From an uncultured Veillonella sp. (GTDB taxonomy: Bacteria; Bacillota; Negativicutes; Veillonellales; Veillonellaceae), in the NCBI GenBank assembly GCA_934202095.1, contig CAKPXN010000017.1:1-32052 (forward strand): a stretch of 32,052 nucleotides of DNA, in the 5' to 3' direction. The position numbers and the translations under genes are program-made. Shown here piece by piece: positions 1-7,831 of the stretch (positions are counted from its first letter, which is position 1; each line of letters opens with the position of its first letter). The notes beneath the pieces were generated by a model that searched no databases, was not told the DNA's origin, and was given only the letters and a program-made list of their open reading frames with translations.

Positions 1-82
1 ATGTAGAATCAATGGTAACTTCAGCTTCATCAACGCCTAATTGTTCCACAACGATTGCTTTAACTTTATCGAAAGTGCTCAT
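1..82 (-). CDS. acpP: Acyl carrier protein, N-terminal part (cut by window edge)
   Basis: The reverse strand from position 82 reads MSTFDKVKAIVVEQLGVDE, the usual start of bacterial acyl carrier protein; about 27 codons are present, and the DSL phosphopantetheine site lies beyond the window. ACP carries growing acyl chains as thioesters for every Fab enzyme encoded upstream and donates them to PlsX. A strong ribosome site (GAAAGGAGGTG) sits about 8 bases before the ATG. It follows fabG by 51 bases and is the last visible gene of the fapR operon. Identity rests on the N-terminal sequence plus its standard position after fabG. Confidence 0.9.
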   Translation of the reverse strand, partial: MSTFDKVKAIVVEQLGVDEAEVTIDST

Positions 83-133
83 TAGTGGTTCACCTCCTTT
101 CAAATGAGATTTATATATAGTCTAATTTTGTAA

Positions 134-877
134 CTACATTACCATGCCGCCATCTACATTGATGACTTGACCTGTAATATAGCTAGCAAAATCACTAGCA
201 AGGAATGTCGTTACGGCAGCCACTTCTTCGGCTTTAGCCATACGGCCCAACGGAATTTGTGTTACCATAGCTTCTTTTACCTTTTCAGGTAATACATCGG
301 TCATATCAGTATTGATAAAACCAGGAGCGATTGCATTAACTGTGATACCACGGCTAGCTAACTCTTTTGCACAAGATTTAGTAAAACCAATTACACCAGC
401 TTTAGAAGCTGCATAGTTAGCTTGACCAGCATTACCCATCAAACCAACAACAGAAGTCATGTTAATAATATGACCAGCACGTTGTTTCATCATGATTTTG
501 GATACTGCTTTTGTTACCAAATATACACCTTTAAGGTTGATATCGATAACGGCATCAAAGTCTTCGTCTTTCATACGCATAAGCAAACCATCACGAGTGA
601 TACCTGCATTATTTACCAAGATATCGATGTGACCAAATGTTTTATGCGTTTCTTCAACCATTGCTGCTACTTCTTCAGCATTTGCAACATTGGCTTTAAT
701 TTTAATCGCTTTGCGACCCAATGCTAAGATAGCGTCTACTGTTTCTTGAGCAGCAGCTTCACTGCCACTATAGTTAACAGCAACATCAGCACCAGATTGT
801 GCAAGTTGAATAGCAACGGCGCGACCGATACCACGAGAGGCGCCAGTTACGAGAGCTACTTTACCCTCTAAGTGCAT
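134..877 (-). CDS. fabG: 3-oxoacyl-[ACP] reductase FabG
   Basis: NADPH-dependent reduction of 3-ketoacyl-ACP to 3-hydroxyacyl-ACP, the second step of each fatty-acid elongation cycle, in the cytosol. At 247 residues it has the family's normal length. It is a classical short-chain dehydrogenase: TGASRGIG nucleotide-binding loop at residues 11-18, NNAG at 89-92, Asn114, and the catalytic Ser142, Tyr155 and Lys159 (YAASK). The C-terminal INVDGG motif is typical of FabG. It starts one base after the fabD stop codon, so translation is probably coupled. Its place between fabD and acpP makes FabG far likelier than another SDR. Confidence 0.97.
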   Translation of the reverse strand: MHLEGKVALVTGASRGIGRAVAIQLAQSGADVAVNYSGSEAAAQETVDAILALGRKAIKIKANVANAEEVAAMVEETHKTFGHIDILVNNAGITRDGLLMRMKDEDFDAVIDINLKGVYLVTKAVSKIMMKQRAGHIINMTSVVGLMGNAGQANYAASKAGVIGFTKSCAKELASRGITVNAIAPGFINTDMTDVLPEKVKEAMVTQIPLGRMAKAEEVAAVTTFLASDFASYITGQVINVDGGMVM

Positions 878-878
878 T

Positions 879-1820
879 TTATCGAACCCCCTTTAAAAAT
901 TCAAGCGTTTTCTCTAAGGATGGAATGTCTTCTACATTAGCTAATTCCATTTCTTTATTGATCTTTTTAGTGAAACCTGTTAATACTTTGCCAGGACCAA
1001 CTTCTACAAAGCGAGTTACACCGAAGTTAACCATTTCTGCAACACAGTCTTCCCACAATACAGGATTAGCAGCTTGAGTAACTAAAGAGTCTTTAATATC
1101 ACTAGCATTTGTCAAAATTTTGCCAGTTACATTAGCTACTACTGGAATCTTAGCATCGTTAACTTGGATCTTATCTAATTCTTCTTTCAAACGAGCTGCT
1201 GCTGGTTCCATAAGACGACTATGGAATGGAGCACTTACAGGAAGCATAACAGCGCGTTTTGCACCAGCTTCTTTCATTTTTTCTGCTGCTGTTTCTACAG
1301 CTGCAGTTTCACCAGCAATAACAATTTGACCAGGGCAGTTAAAATTAACAGCTTGTACGGAACCTACTGTATCATTAACTTGTTGGCAAATCTCCACAAC
1401 TTGCTCTCTTGGCAATGCAAGGATTGCTGCCATAGCACCTTTGCCTAATGGCACTGCTTCTTGCATGTATTCACCACGTTTATGAACTACATAGACAGCA
1501 TCCTTAAAGTTAAGAACACCAGCAGCTACCAATGCACTATATTCACCTAAGCTATGACCACCCACAATATTAGGTGTAAAACCATTTTCTTTCAATACTT
1601 CGTAACAAGCTACGGAAGCAGTCAAAATAGCTGGTTGTGTATTAGCAGTCTTAACTAACTCAGTATCTGGACCTTCAAAACATAACTTAGAAATAGAATA
1701 GCCTAATGCTTCATCAGCTTCTTCAAAGCGTTGTTTAACAATAGGGTATGCATTATACAAATCTTGTAACATGCCTACCTTTTGAGATCCTTGACCTGGA
1801 AATACGAATGCAGTTTTCAT
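879..1820 (-). CDS. fabD: Malonyl-CoA:ACP transacylase FabD
   Basis: Transfers malonyl groups from malonyl-CoA to ACP, supplying the extender unit for fatty-acid synthesis. The 313-residue protein shows the N-terminal FPGQGSQ motif (7-13), the nucleophile Ser90 in [10 protein letters not shown], Arg115 that holds the malonyl carboxylate, and His200 in APFHSRLM. The GPGKVLTG segment near the C-terminus is also typical. It lies 12 bases after fabK and 1 base before fabG. Malonyl-CoA, its substrate, is also the known effector of FapR encoded at the head of this operon, which ties flux to expression. Confidence 0.97.
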   Translation of the reverse strand: MKTAFVFPGQGSQKVGMLQDLYNAYPIVKQRFEEADEALGYSISKLCFEGPDTELVKTANTQPAILTASVACYEVLKENGFTPNIVGGHSLGEYSALVAAGVLNFKDAVYVVHKRGEYMQEAVPLGKGAMAAILALPREQVVEICQQVNDTVGSVQAVNFNCPGQIVIAGETAAVETAAEKMKEAGAKRAVMLPVSAPFHSRLMEPAAARLKEELDKIQVNDAKIPVVANVTGKILTNASDIKDSLVTQAANPVLWEDCVAEMVNFGVTRFVEVGPGKVLTGFTKKINKEMELANVEDIPSLEKTLEFLKGVR

Positions 1821-1832
1821 AGGATGGCCTCC

Positions 1833-2777
1833 TTATTTGCCAAAAGTTTGTAGATTTTTAATCACTGTTTCAGCTTCTGTCATAATGTCTGTAATGATTT
1901 CTTTACAAGGTTTCACATCGTGTAACATGCCTGCGATTTGACCAATCATAACGGAGCCTTCTTTTACATCACCTTCAATAGCAGCTTTACGAAGTGTACC
2001 TGCGCCAAGATTTTCTAATTCTTCCTTGGAACCACCACTGAATTCAAGATTTTTATATTTATGTGCTAATTGATTGTCGATAATCCGAACTGGATGACCT
2101 GTTGTAAGACCAGTCATAACAGTAGAACGATCTTTTGCTTTCAATACAGCGTTTTTATAGTTTTCATGAGCGATACATTCTTCAGATAGGACAAAACGTG
2201 TACCCATTTGAACTGCATGAGCGCCTAGTGCAAAAGCAGCTGCTACGCCACGACCATCGGCGATACCGCCAGCAGCAATTACTGGAACATCTACAGCATC
2301 TACAACTTGTGGTAACAATGCCATTGTTGTAATATCCCCAACATGGCCACCTGATTCTGTACCTTCTGCAATAATCGCATCAATACCACCACGAAGTAAA
2401 CGTTTAGCTAAAAGAACAGATGCAACTACAGGAATAACCTTTGTGCCAATTTCTTTCAATGCTGGAATATATACACCAGGATTACCTGCACCAGTTGTAA
2501 TAACAGGAACGCGTTCTTCAACAACGACTTCCATAACTTCTTTTACAAAAGGAGACATTAGCATAATGTTACAACCAAATGGTTTATTTGTGCGTTCTTT
2601 TACTTTATGAATTTCATTGCGGAAAACATCTGGAGGCATATGTCCTGCACCAATGATGCCAAGGCCACCAGCTTCAGATACAGCAGATGCAAGTTCTGCA
2701 GTCCCTAACCAAGCCATACCACCTTGAAAGATAGGATACTCAATCTGTAACAAATCACAAATATCAGTCTTAATCAT
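1833..2777 (-). CDS. fabK: Enoyl-[ACP] reductase II, FMN-dependent (FabK)
   Basis: Reduces trans-2-enoyl-ACP to acyl-ACP, the last step of each elongation cycle, using FMN and NAD(P)H. It belongs to the nitronate monooxygenase/FabK TIM-barrel family. The 314-residue protein has the N-terminal IEYPIFQGGMAW segment, the catalytic-type His145 in ESGGHVG, and the FMN-phosphate loops AAGGIADGRG and GTRF. No FabI-type SDR reductase is visible here, so this is probably the operon's enoyl reductase. It sits 15 bases after fabH and 12 before fabD. FabK replaces FabI in a number of Firmicutes. A close paralogue is encoded at 6867-7820 on the other strand. Confidence 0.93.
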   Translation of the reverse strand: MIKTDICDLLQIEYPIFQGGMAWLGTAELASAVSEAGGLGIIGAGHMPPDVFRNEIHKVKERTNKPFGCNIMLMSPFVKEVMEVVVEERVPVITTGAGNPGVYIPALKEIGTKVIPVVASVLLAKRLLRGGIDAIIAEGTESGGHVGDITTMALLPQVVDAVDVPVIAAGGIADGRGVAAAFALGAHAVQMGTRFVLSEECIAHENYKNAVLKAKDRSTVMTGLTTGHPVRIIDNQLAHKYKNLEFSGGSKEELENLGAGTLRKAAIEGDVKEGSVMIGQIAGMLHDVKPCKEIITDIMTEAETVIKNLQTFGK

Positions 2778-2792
2778 CTTGATGTTTCCTCC

Positions 2793-3788
2793 TTAATACC
2801 ATTTCAAGACGAGGCTAGCCCAGGTAAGGCCAGCACCAAATCCTGCAAGTGCTACATTATCACCGCGTTTTAAGCAACCTTCACGATTTGCTTCATCCAA
2901 CGCAATCGCCACTGATGCAGCAGATGTATTACCATACTTATGTAAATTTACAAATACCTTTTCTTTTGGCATATGTAAACGCTTAGCGGCTGAATCGATA
3001 ATACGAATATTAGCTTGATGAGGGATAAAATAATCTAATTCATCCAAATTCATATTAGCTCGTTCTAGAGATTTCAACGCTGTTTTCCCCATTGTTTTAA
3101 CAGCAAATTTATATACTTCTGGACCATCCATATGGATGAATGTCAAACCTTCTTCTATACGTTGATCATTAGCTACAACAGCTGTTCCACCAGCTGGTAT
3201 ACACAAGGCAGAACCACCAGTGCCATCGGCACCTAAGTCGACCCCTTTAATACCATAACCTTCTGGAACCTCAGAAACAACAGCTGCACCTGCACCATCG
3301 CCGAATAGAATACAAGTTCCGCGATCGTTCCAGTTAACGCGACGCGACAAAATTTCTGCGCCTACTACGAGAATGTTTTTAAATAATCCCGATGCGATAT
3401 AGCTTTGGGCAGTAATCAAACCATATACAAAACCTGAACATGCAGCTTGCAAATCATAAGCCGCTGCATTTTTTGCACCAAGATTCGCTTGTAACATACA
3501 TGCGGCAGAAGGAATCACCATATCCGGTGTCAATGTAGCAAAGATAATCATATCGATATCTTCCACATCGAGTTTAGCCATTTGAAGTGCTTTTTTAGCA
3601 GCTTCAGTTGCCATATAGGATGTATTCATACCCTCTGGTGCAATGCGTCTTTCTTCAATGCCTGTACGTTCTCTGATCCATTGGTCACTTGTATCGACCA
3701 TTTTCTCCAAATCAAAGTTAGTTACCACATTATCAGGAAGGAAGCTACCTGTACCAATAATTCCGACAGGTTTATTCATCATAGTCAT
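2793..3788 (-). CDS. fabH: 3-oxoacyl-[ACP] synthase III FabH
   Basis: Condenses an acyl-CoA primer with malonyl-ACP to start fatty-acid synthesis. The thiolase-fold protein of 331 residues has the full triad: Cys117 (QAACSGF), His257 (IPHQAN) and Asn287 (YGNTSAAS). The start overlaps the end of plsX by 17 bases. Three in-frame ATGs (3788, 3782, 3779) lie together; the first fits a GGAG about 9 bases upstream, though the third gives the more usual MNKPVGI start. The overlap and spacing suggest translational coupling to plsX. Primer preference (acetyl or branched) cannot be told from the sequence. Confidence 0.96.
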   Translation of the reverse strand: MTMMNKPVGIIGTGSFLPDNVVTNFDLEKMVDTSDQWIRERTGIEERRIAPEGMNTSYMATEAAKKALQMAKLDVEDIDMIIFATLTPDMVIPSAACMLQANLGAKNAAAYDLQAACSGFVYGLITAQSYIASGLFKNILVVGAEILSRRVNWNDRGTCILFGDGAGAAVVSEVPEGYGIKGVDLGADGTGGSALCIPAGGTAVVANDQRIEEGLTFIHMDGPEVYKFAVKTMGKTALKSLERANMNLDELDYFIPHQANIRIIDSAAKRLHMPKEKVFVNLHKYGNTSAASVAIALDEANREGCLKRGDNVALAGFGAGLTWASLVLKWY

Positions 3789-4800
3789 ATTTTACGGCTC
3801 CTTCAATTTCCATTGTTTCTCGAATATGTTCAATAATTTTGCGTTCTACCAAATCGGCTGCAATAGTAATAGCTGTCTTAATTTCTTTTGCCTTCGAACT
3901 GCCATGAGCAATCATAAACACACCATTTACACCTAGTAATGGAGCACCACCATTTTCAGTATGATCCACCTTCTTGGCCATTGGTTTCAACGCTGGTTTG
4001 ATAAGCAACGCTCCAATTTTGGCTAATATTCCGCCATTCATGATGCTATCTTTAATGAGCTGTGTCAAACCCGTTACAAGACCTTCTGCAAATTTAAGAA
4101 TTACATTACCTACAAAGCCATCGCAAACGACAACGTCAACAGTTCCTTTTGGAATATCGCGGCCTTCTACATTCCCCTTAAAATTAATCGTTTTCATATT
4201 TTCTAAAATAGGATATGTAGCGAGCACAACTTCATTTCCTTTAGTTGCTTCTTCACCGATATTGAGAAGACCTACTGTAGGATTTTCTTTGCCTAGTAAA
4301 AGTTTCGCATACTCAGCCCCCATCAAAGCACCTTGTACAAGATGCTTTGGTTTGCTGTTTGAGTTCGCGCCGGAATCCAACATAACGGTAATACCATTTA
4401 CAGTTGGCATTGGCGTAGCAATAACAGGTCTATCAATGCCCTTGATACGGCCAAGACCAAATAATGCTGCCGCTACAGCTGCCCCTGTGCTCCCTGGAGC
4501 AATAACGGCGTCACATTCTTTACTTCTAACTAAAGATGTTGCCACTACAACCGAAGCATCTTTCTTCTTGCGCAATGCTTGACCAGGATGCTCATCCATA
4601 CCGATTACTTGACTCGCATGATACACAGAAATGCGAGGATTATTCGTTTCATTATTATCTTCTAAAATTTTGAATATTTGAGTTTTATCGCCTACGAGAA
4701 CAACATCAATATGTTCCGTTTCTCGCACTGCTTCCAAGGCGCCTAAGACGATTTCCAAGGGAGCAAAATCACCACCCATGGCGTCAATTGCAATTTTCAT
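3772..4800 (-). CDS. plsX: Phosphate acyltransferase PlsX
   Basis: Converts acyl-ACP to acyl-phosphate, the acyl donor used by PlsY to make lysophosphatidic acid, so it links fatty-acid synthesis to membrane lipid synthesis. The 342-residue protein starts with MKIAIDAMGGDFAP, the family signature, and contains the conserved APGSTGA and NIGEEATKGNE segments. It begins 3 bases after the fapR stop codon and overlaps fabH by 17 bases. The fapR-plsX order is the same as in Bacillus and other Firmicutes. Confidence 0.97.
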   Translation of the reverse strand: MKIAIDAMGGDFAPLEIVLGALEAVRETEHIDVVLVGDKTQIFKILEDNNETNNPRISVYHASQVIGMDEHPGQALRKKKDASVVVATSLVRSKECDAVIAPGSTGAAVAAALFGLGRIKGIDRPVIATPMPTVNGITVMLDSGANSNSKPKHLVQGALMGAEYAKLLLGKENPTVGLLNIGEEATKGNEVVLATYPILENMKTINFKGNVEGRDIPKGTVDVVVCDGFVGNVILKFAEGLVTGLTQLIKDSIMNGGILAKIGALLIKPALKPMAKKVDHTENGGAPLLGVNGVFMIAHGSSKAKEIKTAITIAADLVERKIIEHIRETMEIEGAVKYDYDE

Positions 4801-4803
4801 ATA

Positions 4804-5367
4804 CTACACCCGATTCTCCACAGACTCCATGATAAATTTAGCTCTAAATACTTCTTTTATTTTATCTCTTATTATAACCCAAATAAAGTATTTATCCCCA
4901 CGACGACGAACAATTTCTGCTTTCGCCACCAAATTAGTACCAGACTCTACTGGATTTTTATATTTAATATTCCCTACCTCTGCAGAGCAAAGCGTTGAAC
5001 CCATAACTAGTTTCGCTAAGGAATTTGCTTGAGCATACAAATACTGCGGATCAATATAACCAAAACGATCTTCCATATCCGGCGTCGTGTGTAACATGGA
5101 TAAGGCTTGTTTTCCTTCTGTTACATCGATAAGTTCACCAACAATTTCATGTTGTATTGGTTCCGGTTGTTCATCCTGTGCATGTTCAGTAGCCATAGCC
5201 TTTATACGCTCACGCAGTTCAGGAATTCCCAATTCTAATCGATCGAGTCGAATGGTAGGTACACTGACACCAAAGTGAGATGCCAACTCTTCATCAGTAA
5301 GAAAAGGCGTAATATTCAGTTTTTCTGTTAACTGTTTCTGTCTTTCTTGCTTCTTCAACCTACTCAT
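4804..5367 (-). CDS. fapR: Fatty-acid and phospholipid biosynthesis repressor FapR
   Basis: Transcriptional repressor of lipid synthesis genes, released from DNA by malonyl-CoA in characterised Firmicutes. The 187-residue protein has a DeoR-like helix-turn-helix at about residues 18-50 (LTDEELASHFGVSVPTIRLD), a short linker, and a C-terminal hot-dog effector domain from about residue 65 onward. The ATG follows an AAAGGTGG ribosome site. It heads the operon and is preceded by a promoter and a FapR-type palindrome, so it very probably represses its own operon. Confidence 0.94.
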   Translation of the reverse strand: MSRLKKQERQKQLTEKLNITPFLTDEELASHFGVSVPTIRLDRLELGIPELRERIKAMATEHAQDEQPEPIQHEIVGELIDVTEGKQALSMLHTTPDMEDRFGYIDPQYLYAQANSLAKLVMGSTLCSAEVGNIKYKNPVESGTNLVAKAEIVRRRGDKYFIWVIIRDKIKEVFRAKFIMESVENRV

Positions 5368-5378
5368 GGGACCACCTT

Positions 5379-5395
5379 TTATGACCTAGTATTAA
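5379..5395. promoter_or_regulatory. Probable FapR operator
   Basis: The 17 bases TTATGACCTAGTATTAA match the published FapR consensus TTAGTACCTRRTACTAA at 14 of 17 positions by eye, including the central ACCT-RR-TA core. The site lies about 5 to 20 bases downstream of the expected transcription start and just upstream of the fapR ribosome site, a position where a bound repressor would block transcription. Consensus taken from established knowledge; binding is inferred. Confidence 0.8.
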
Positions 5396-5407
5396 TATTA
5401 CATCTTA

Positions 5408-5436
5408 AGTATATATAATAATTCCCATGTTGGCAA
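5408..5436 (-). promoter_or_regulatory. Sigma-A type promoter of the fapR operon
   Basis: On the minus strand, TTGCCA (5436-5431) is followed after exactly 17 bases by TATACT (5413-5408). A start near 5401 would give a short leader of about 35 bases, with the FapR-like operator inside it. The five downstream genes are too tightly packed to need other promoters. Confidence 0.78.
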
Positions 5437-5504
5437 GGATTTTCATACATATTGTGCTATATTTTATGATAATATACCAAATATTGTCTTTATTTTAATT
5501 CTAG

Positions 5505-5545
5505 TTAATATTTTATATGATATATTAATATAAAACATATATTAA
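5505..5545. repeat. AT-rich imperfect inverted repeat upstream of fapR promoter
   Basis: A 41-base, almost pure A/T imperfect palindrome: outer arms TTAATAT/ATATTAA and inner arms TTTTATAT/ATATAAAA, offset by a few bases. It lies between the rpmF operon terminator and the fapR promoter, about 70 bases upstream of the -35 box. It may be a curved or UP-like element or only chance in AT-rich DNA. The rest of 5440-5572 holds nothing I can name. Confidence 0.35.
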
Positions 5546-5572
5546 CCCACAATGCATCTATTTCTGGGCAGT

Positions 5573-5603
5573 AAAAAACACCTACACAAATGTGTAGGTG
5601 TTT
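5573..5603 (-). terminator. Terminator of yceD-rpmF operon
   Basis: AAACACCTACAC (5576-5587) pairs perfectly with GTGTAGGTGTTT (5592-5603) around a 4-base loop. Read on the minus strand, the 12-bp stem is followed by a run of six T. It lies 12 bases after the rpmF stop codon. Confidence 0.92.
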
Positions 5604-5614
5604 CACACGCTCAA

Positions 5615-5791
5615 TTAGGCTTTTGCAACTACTTGTTCACCTTTATAGTGACCACATGTAGGGCAAACACGATGAGGCATCATAGGTTCGTGGCATTGTG
5701 GACATGCTACATAACCAGGAGCTTCTAATTTCCAGTTTGCACGACGACGATCGCGACGGCATTTGGATAATCTACGCTTAGGTACTGCCAT
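5615..5791 (-). CDS. rpmF: 50S ribosomal protein L32
   Basis: A structural protein of the large ribosomal subunit, 58 residues. The start [10 protein letters not shown] is the family signature, followed by a basic stretch (RRDRRR) and a four-cysteine zinc ribbon at Cys30, Cys33, Cys43 and Cys46. The ATG at 5791 has a perfect TAAGGAGGTG ribosome site; the reading frame stays open further upstream (to 5911) but that extension overlaps yceD and is not family-like. It follows yceD by 25 bases, the arrangement seen across many bacteria, and ends at a strong terminator. Confidence 0.97.
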   Translation of the reverse strand: MAVPKRRLSKCRRDRRRANWKLEAPGYVACPQCHEPMMPHRVCPTCGHYKGEQVVAKA

Positions 5792-5816
5792 TATCTGCAC
5801 CTCCTTAGTACAATCA

Positions 5817-6329
5817 TTAGGATAATCTATCATCTTTCTCATCAAGCAAAGCACGTAACTCTGCAAATCGAGGATCCACCACAAAGGATTCACAAGAACA
5901 AGGTGAAACATTTAAATTTGCTCCGCAATGAACGCACAATCCTTTGCAATCATCCTGACATAACACTTGAGAGGGCTCATTGATGATTAATGTATCCCTA
6001 ATTAGTTCGGTTAAGTCAATTTCCTCTCCATCGAAAGGAATCACATCTTCAGCAGCGTCTCTAGAATCACTAAAGATTTCCTCAAAGGAATCCTTACGAT
6101 TATGCTCTGTTGTAGTTAAACAACGAGAACACTCGTAATCACCTTTAGACTCTATCGAACCTTGAACGATGTAATTTTGACCATCAAACCAAAACTCACC
6201 ATTAATGGTTATATCATGACGGCTCCAAGGAAAAGCAGTTACGTCACCAAGCTCAGAGGTTGGTATCGTATAGCTATAAGGAAATTTCTTTCCTATATGT
6301 TCTTTTGCTTGCTCTACTTGCAGTTTCAT
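5817..6329 (-). CDS. yceD: YceD/DUF177 family protein
   Basis: A 170-residue YceD (DUF177) protein, almost always encoded directly before rpmF. In other bacteria the family is linked to 23S rRNA accumulation; the exact biochemical role is not settled. The CSRCL motif (Cys67, Cys70) in the middle is followed by the family block around residues 80-115. A cysteine-rich C-terminal part holds Cys124, Cys128, Cys132, Cys135, Cys144 and Cys146, suggesting one or two bound metals. The gene has its own near-perfect promoter. Confidence 0.88.
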   Translation of the reverse strand: MKLQVEQAKEHIGKKFPYSYTIPTSELGDVTAFPWSRHDITINGEFWFDGQNYIVQGSIESKGDYECSRCLTTTEHNRKDSFEEIFSDSRDAAEDVIPFDGEEIDLTELIRDTLIINEPSQVLCQDDCKGLCVHCGANLNVSPCSCESFVVDPRFAELRALLDEKDDRLS

Positions 6330-6350
6330 AATCTTACCTCGACTTATAAT

Positions 6351-6379
6351 ATTATAAACATGACAGTGTGCTTTGTCAA
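6351..6379 (-). promoter_or_regulatory. Consensus sigma-A promoter of yceD-rpmF
   Basis: On the minus strand, a perfect TTGACA (6379-6374) and a perfect TATAAT (6356-6351) are separated by exactly 17 bases. The expected start is about 15 bases before the yceD ATG. The -35 box is almost in contact with the terminator of the rubredoxin gene upstream. Confidence 0.9.
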
Positions 6380-6381
6380 AT

Positions 6382-6418
6382 AAAAAAGGCTATCTCAATA
6401 TTGCTTAAGATAGCCTTT
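6382..6418 (-). terminator. Terminator of the rubredoxin gene
   Basis: AAAGGCTATCT (6385-6395) pairs with AGATAGCCTTT (6408-6418) around a 12-base loop. On the minus strand the stem is followed by a run of six T (6387-6382, partly within the stem). It ends 12 bases after the rubredoxin stop. Confidence 0.87.
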
Positions 6419-6430
6419 CTAATGTATCAA

Positions 6431-6565
6431 TTACATTTTTTCGAATTGATCTTTGCCAACACCACAGATAGGGCAAACATAATCAGCTGGTTGATCTTCG
6501 AATTTAACGCCTTCTACAGCTTCGTCATAAACCCAACCGCATACTACACATACGTATTTTTCCAT
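6431..6565 (-). CDS. Rubredoxin (44 residues)
   Basis: A small mononuclear iron-sulfur electron carrier, often feeding peroxide- or superoxide-reducing enzymes in anaerobes; its partner is not in this window. It begins [16 protein letters not shown] and ends EKM. The four iron ligands are visible as Cys6, Cys9, Cys31 and Cys34 in two CxxCG knuckles. The length is slightly short (typical about 52) but complete from ATG to TAA. An AAGGAGGAAA ribosome site precedes the ATG at 6565. Own promoter and terminator make it a single-gene unit. Confidence 0.96.
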   Translation of the reverse strand: MEKYVCVVCGWVYDEAVEGVKFEDQPADYVCPICGVGKDQFEKM

Positions 6566-6634
6566 GTCTATTTCCTCCTTCACTTGAGATTATATTAATG
6601 TGTTCATATCGTTAAGATACTTTATCTGTAATAT

Positions 6635-6663
6635 AGTATAGCAAAGATATCGAAACTTTTCAA
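6635..6663 (-). promoter_or_regulatory. Promoter of the rubredoxin gene
   Basis: On the minus strand, TTGAAA (6663-6658), 17 bases, TATACT (6640-6635). The predicted start leaves a leader of about 60 bases before the rubredoxin ATG. It shares the 300-base divergent region 6566-6866 with the promoter of the plus-strand FabK paralogue; no gene is seen in that region. Confidence 0.8.
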
Positions 6664-6770
6664 TACTCATTTTCCATTTTTCTATAAAATGTTCAATATC
6701 CTCTGAAAGCTGATTTGAATTACTTTCACACTTATTCATGTAATGAAATCTATTATCAATTAGAATTTTA

Positions 6771-6797
6771 TGATATACTATTACATAGATTACATAG
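6771..6797 (+). promoter_or_regulatory. Extended -10 promoter and tandem 8-base repeat before the FabK paralogue
   Basis: TGATATACT (6771-6779) is an extended -10 element; no good -35 is present at the right distance. Directly downstream lie two copies of TTACATAG (6781-6788 and 6790-6797) one base apart, over the likely start site, which could be a regulator-binding site. The leader to the ATG at 6867 is about 80 bases. Confidence 0.5.
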
Positions 6798-6866
6798 TGG
6801 TATGTTATATATACACCACATTATAGACTTTATTTTCTTATATATAACTATATTATAGGAGGATTC

Positions 6867-7820
6867 ATGAGAACAAAACTGACTGAATTACTAAATATTG
6901 AATACCCTATCATCCAAGGTGCCATGGCATGGGTTTCTGAATCTACATTAGTTGCGGCTGTGGCTAACGCTGGCGCTACAGGTGTTATCGCCTTAGGCGG
7001 TCGCGATGCAGAATGGACTCGCAATGAAATTCGCGCATGCAAAGAACTAACAGATAAACCTTTTGGTGTAAATTTAATGCTTATGGCCCCTAATAAAGAT
7101 GAATTAGTAGATGTTATTATCGCAGAAAAACCTGCATTTGTAACACTTGGCGCTGGGAACCCTACCCCATATATTAAGCCATTTCAAGAAGCAGGCATCA
7201 AGGTTATTCCTGTTGTACCTTCCTTGAAACTGGCAAAACGCATTCAAGATGCTGGTGCCGATGCTATCGTCGTAGAAGGTATGGAAGCTGGTGGTCACAT
7301 CGGTTCCCAAACGACAATGTCTTTGATGGAAAACATTCTACCAGAAATCACTATTCCTGTTGTTGTGGCTGGTTCCATCGTTGATGGTCGTGGTTTGGCA
7401 GCAGCTTTATTGATGGGCGCTGAAGGTGTACAAATGGGCTCCCGTTTCTTGCTTGCCGAAGAATGTAAAGCTCATCAAAATATGAAAGAAGCAATTATCA
7501 AGGCAACAGACACGGACTCTGTTGTAACTGGTCTTCTCTCCGGTCACGGTGGTGTACGTAGCTTGCGCAGTGATTTTACAGACCGTTATATAGCAGCGGA
7601 AACTGATGGCGTTACAACAAAAGAAGAACGTAGTAAAATGTCCCAAGGTACTAATAAATTAGCTGCTATCGATGGCGACGTTGTCAATGGTGCTGTACAA
7701 GTAGGCCAAGCGCTCAATAGACTTAATGAAATTGAACCAGCTCAAACTATTGTACACTCTGTTATTAATGAAGCTATTATGGCAATCCGTAAAGCACAAC
7801 GCTTTATCGAAGTAATTTAA
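6867..7820 (+). CDS. FabK/nitronate monooxygenase family flavoenzyme (paralogue of fabK)
   Basis: A 317-residue FMN-binding TIM-barrel protein closely resembling the operon's FabK along its whole length: IEYPIIQGAMAW start, FGVNLMLM, GAGNPTPYI, and catalytic-type His144 in EAGGHIG. It differs in the phosphate-binding loop (VVAGSIVDGRG against IAAGGIADGRG) and in the segment after TGLLSGH, which reads GGVRSLRSD instead of PVRIIDN. It could be a second enoyl-ACP reductase, perhaps with different chain preference, or a related oxidase/reductase. It has an AGGAGG ribosome site and is 11 bases ahead of the carbonic anhydrase gene. No FapR-type site is evident upstream. Confidence 0.85.
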   Translation: MRTKLTELLNIEYPIIQGAMAWVSESTLVAAVANAGATGVIALGGRDAEWTRNEIRACKELTDKPFGVNLMLMAPNKDELVDVIIAEKPAFVTLGAGNPTPYIKPFQEAGIKVIPVVPSLKLAKRIQDAGADAIVVEGMEAGGHIGSQTTMSLMENILPEITIPVVVAGSIVDGRGLAAALLMGAEGVQMGSRFLLAEECKAHQNMKEAIIKATDTDSVVTGLLSGHGGVRSLRSDFTDRYIAAETDGVTTKEERSKMSQGTNKLAAIDGDVVNGAVQVGQALNRLNEIEPAQTIVHSVINEAIMAIRKAQRFIEVI

Positions 7821-7831
7821 TAGGAGGTCCT

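Noticed and set aside
3974..4582. 202-codon open frame on the plus strand within plsX
   Set aside because: It lies wholly antisense to the well-supported plsX gene, has no ribosome site, and its composition is that expected of a reverse-frame shadow.
5792..5911. N-terminal extension of the rpmF frame
   Set aside because: It overlaps yceD, and L32 begins with MAVPKRR, preceded by a perfect ribosome site.
6781..6797. TTACATAG direct repeats as a possible CRISPR or satellite array
   Set aside because: Only two 8-base copies with a 1-base gap; better seen as a regulator-binding site.
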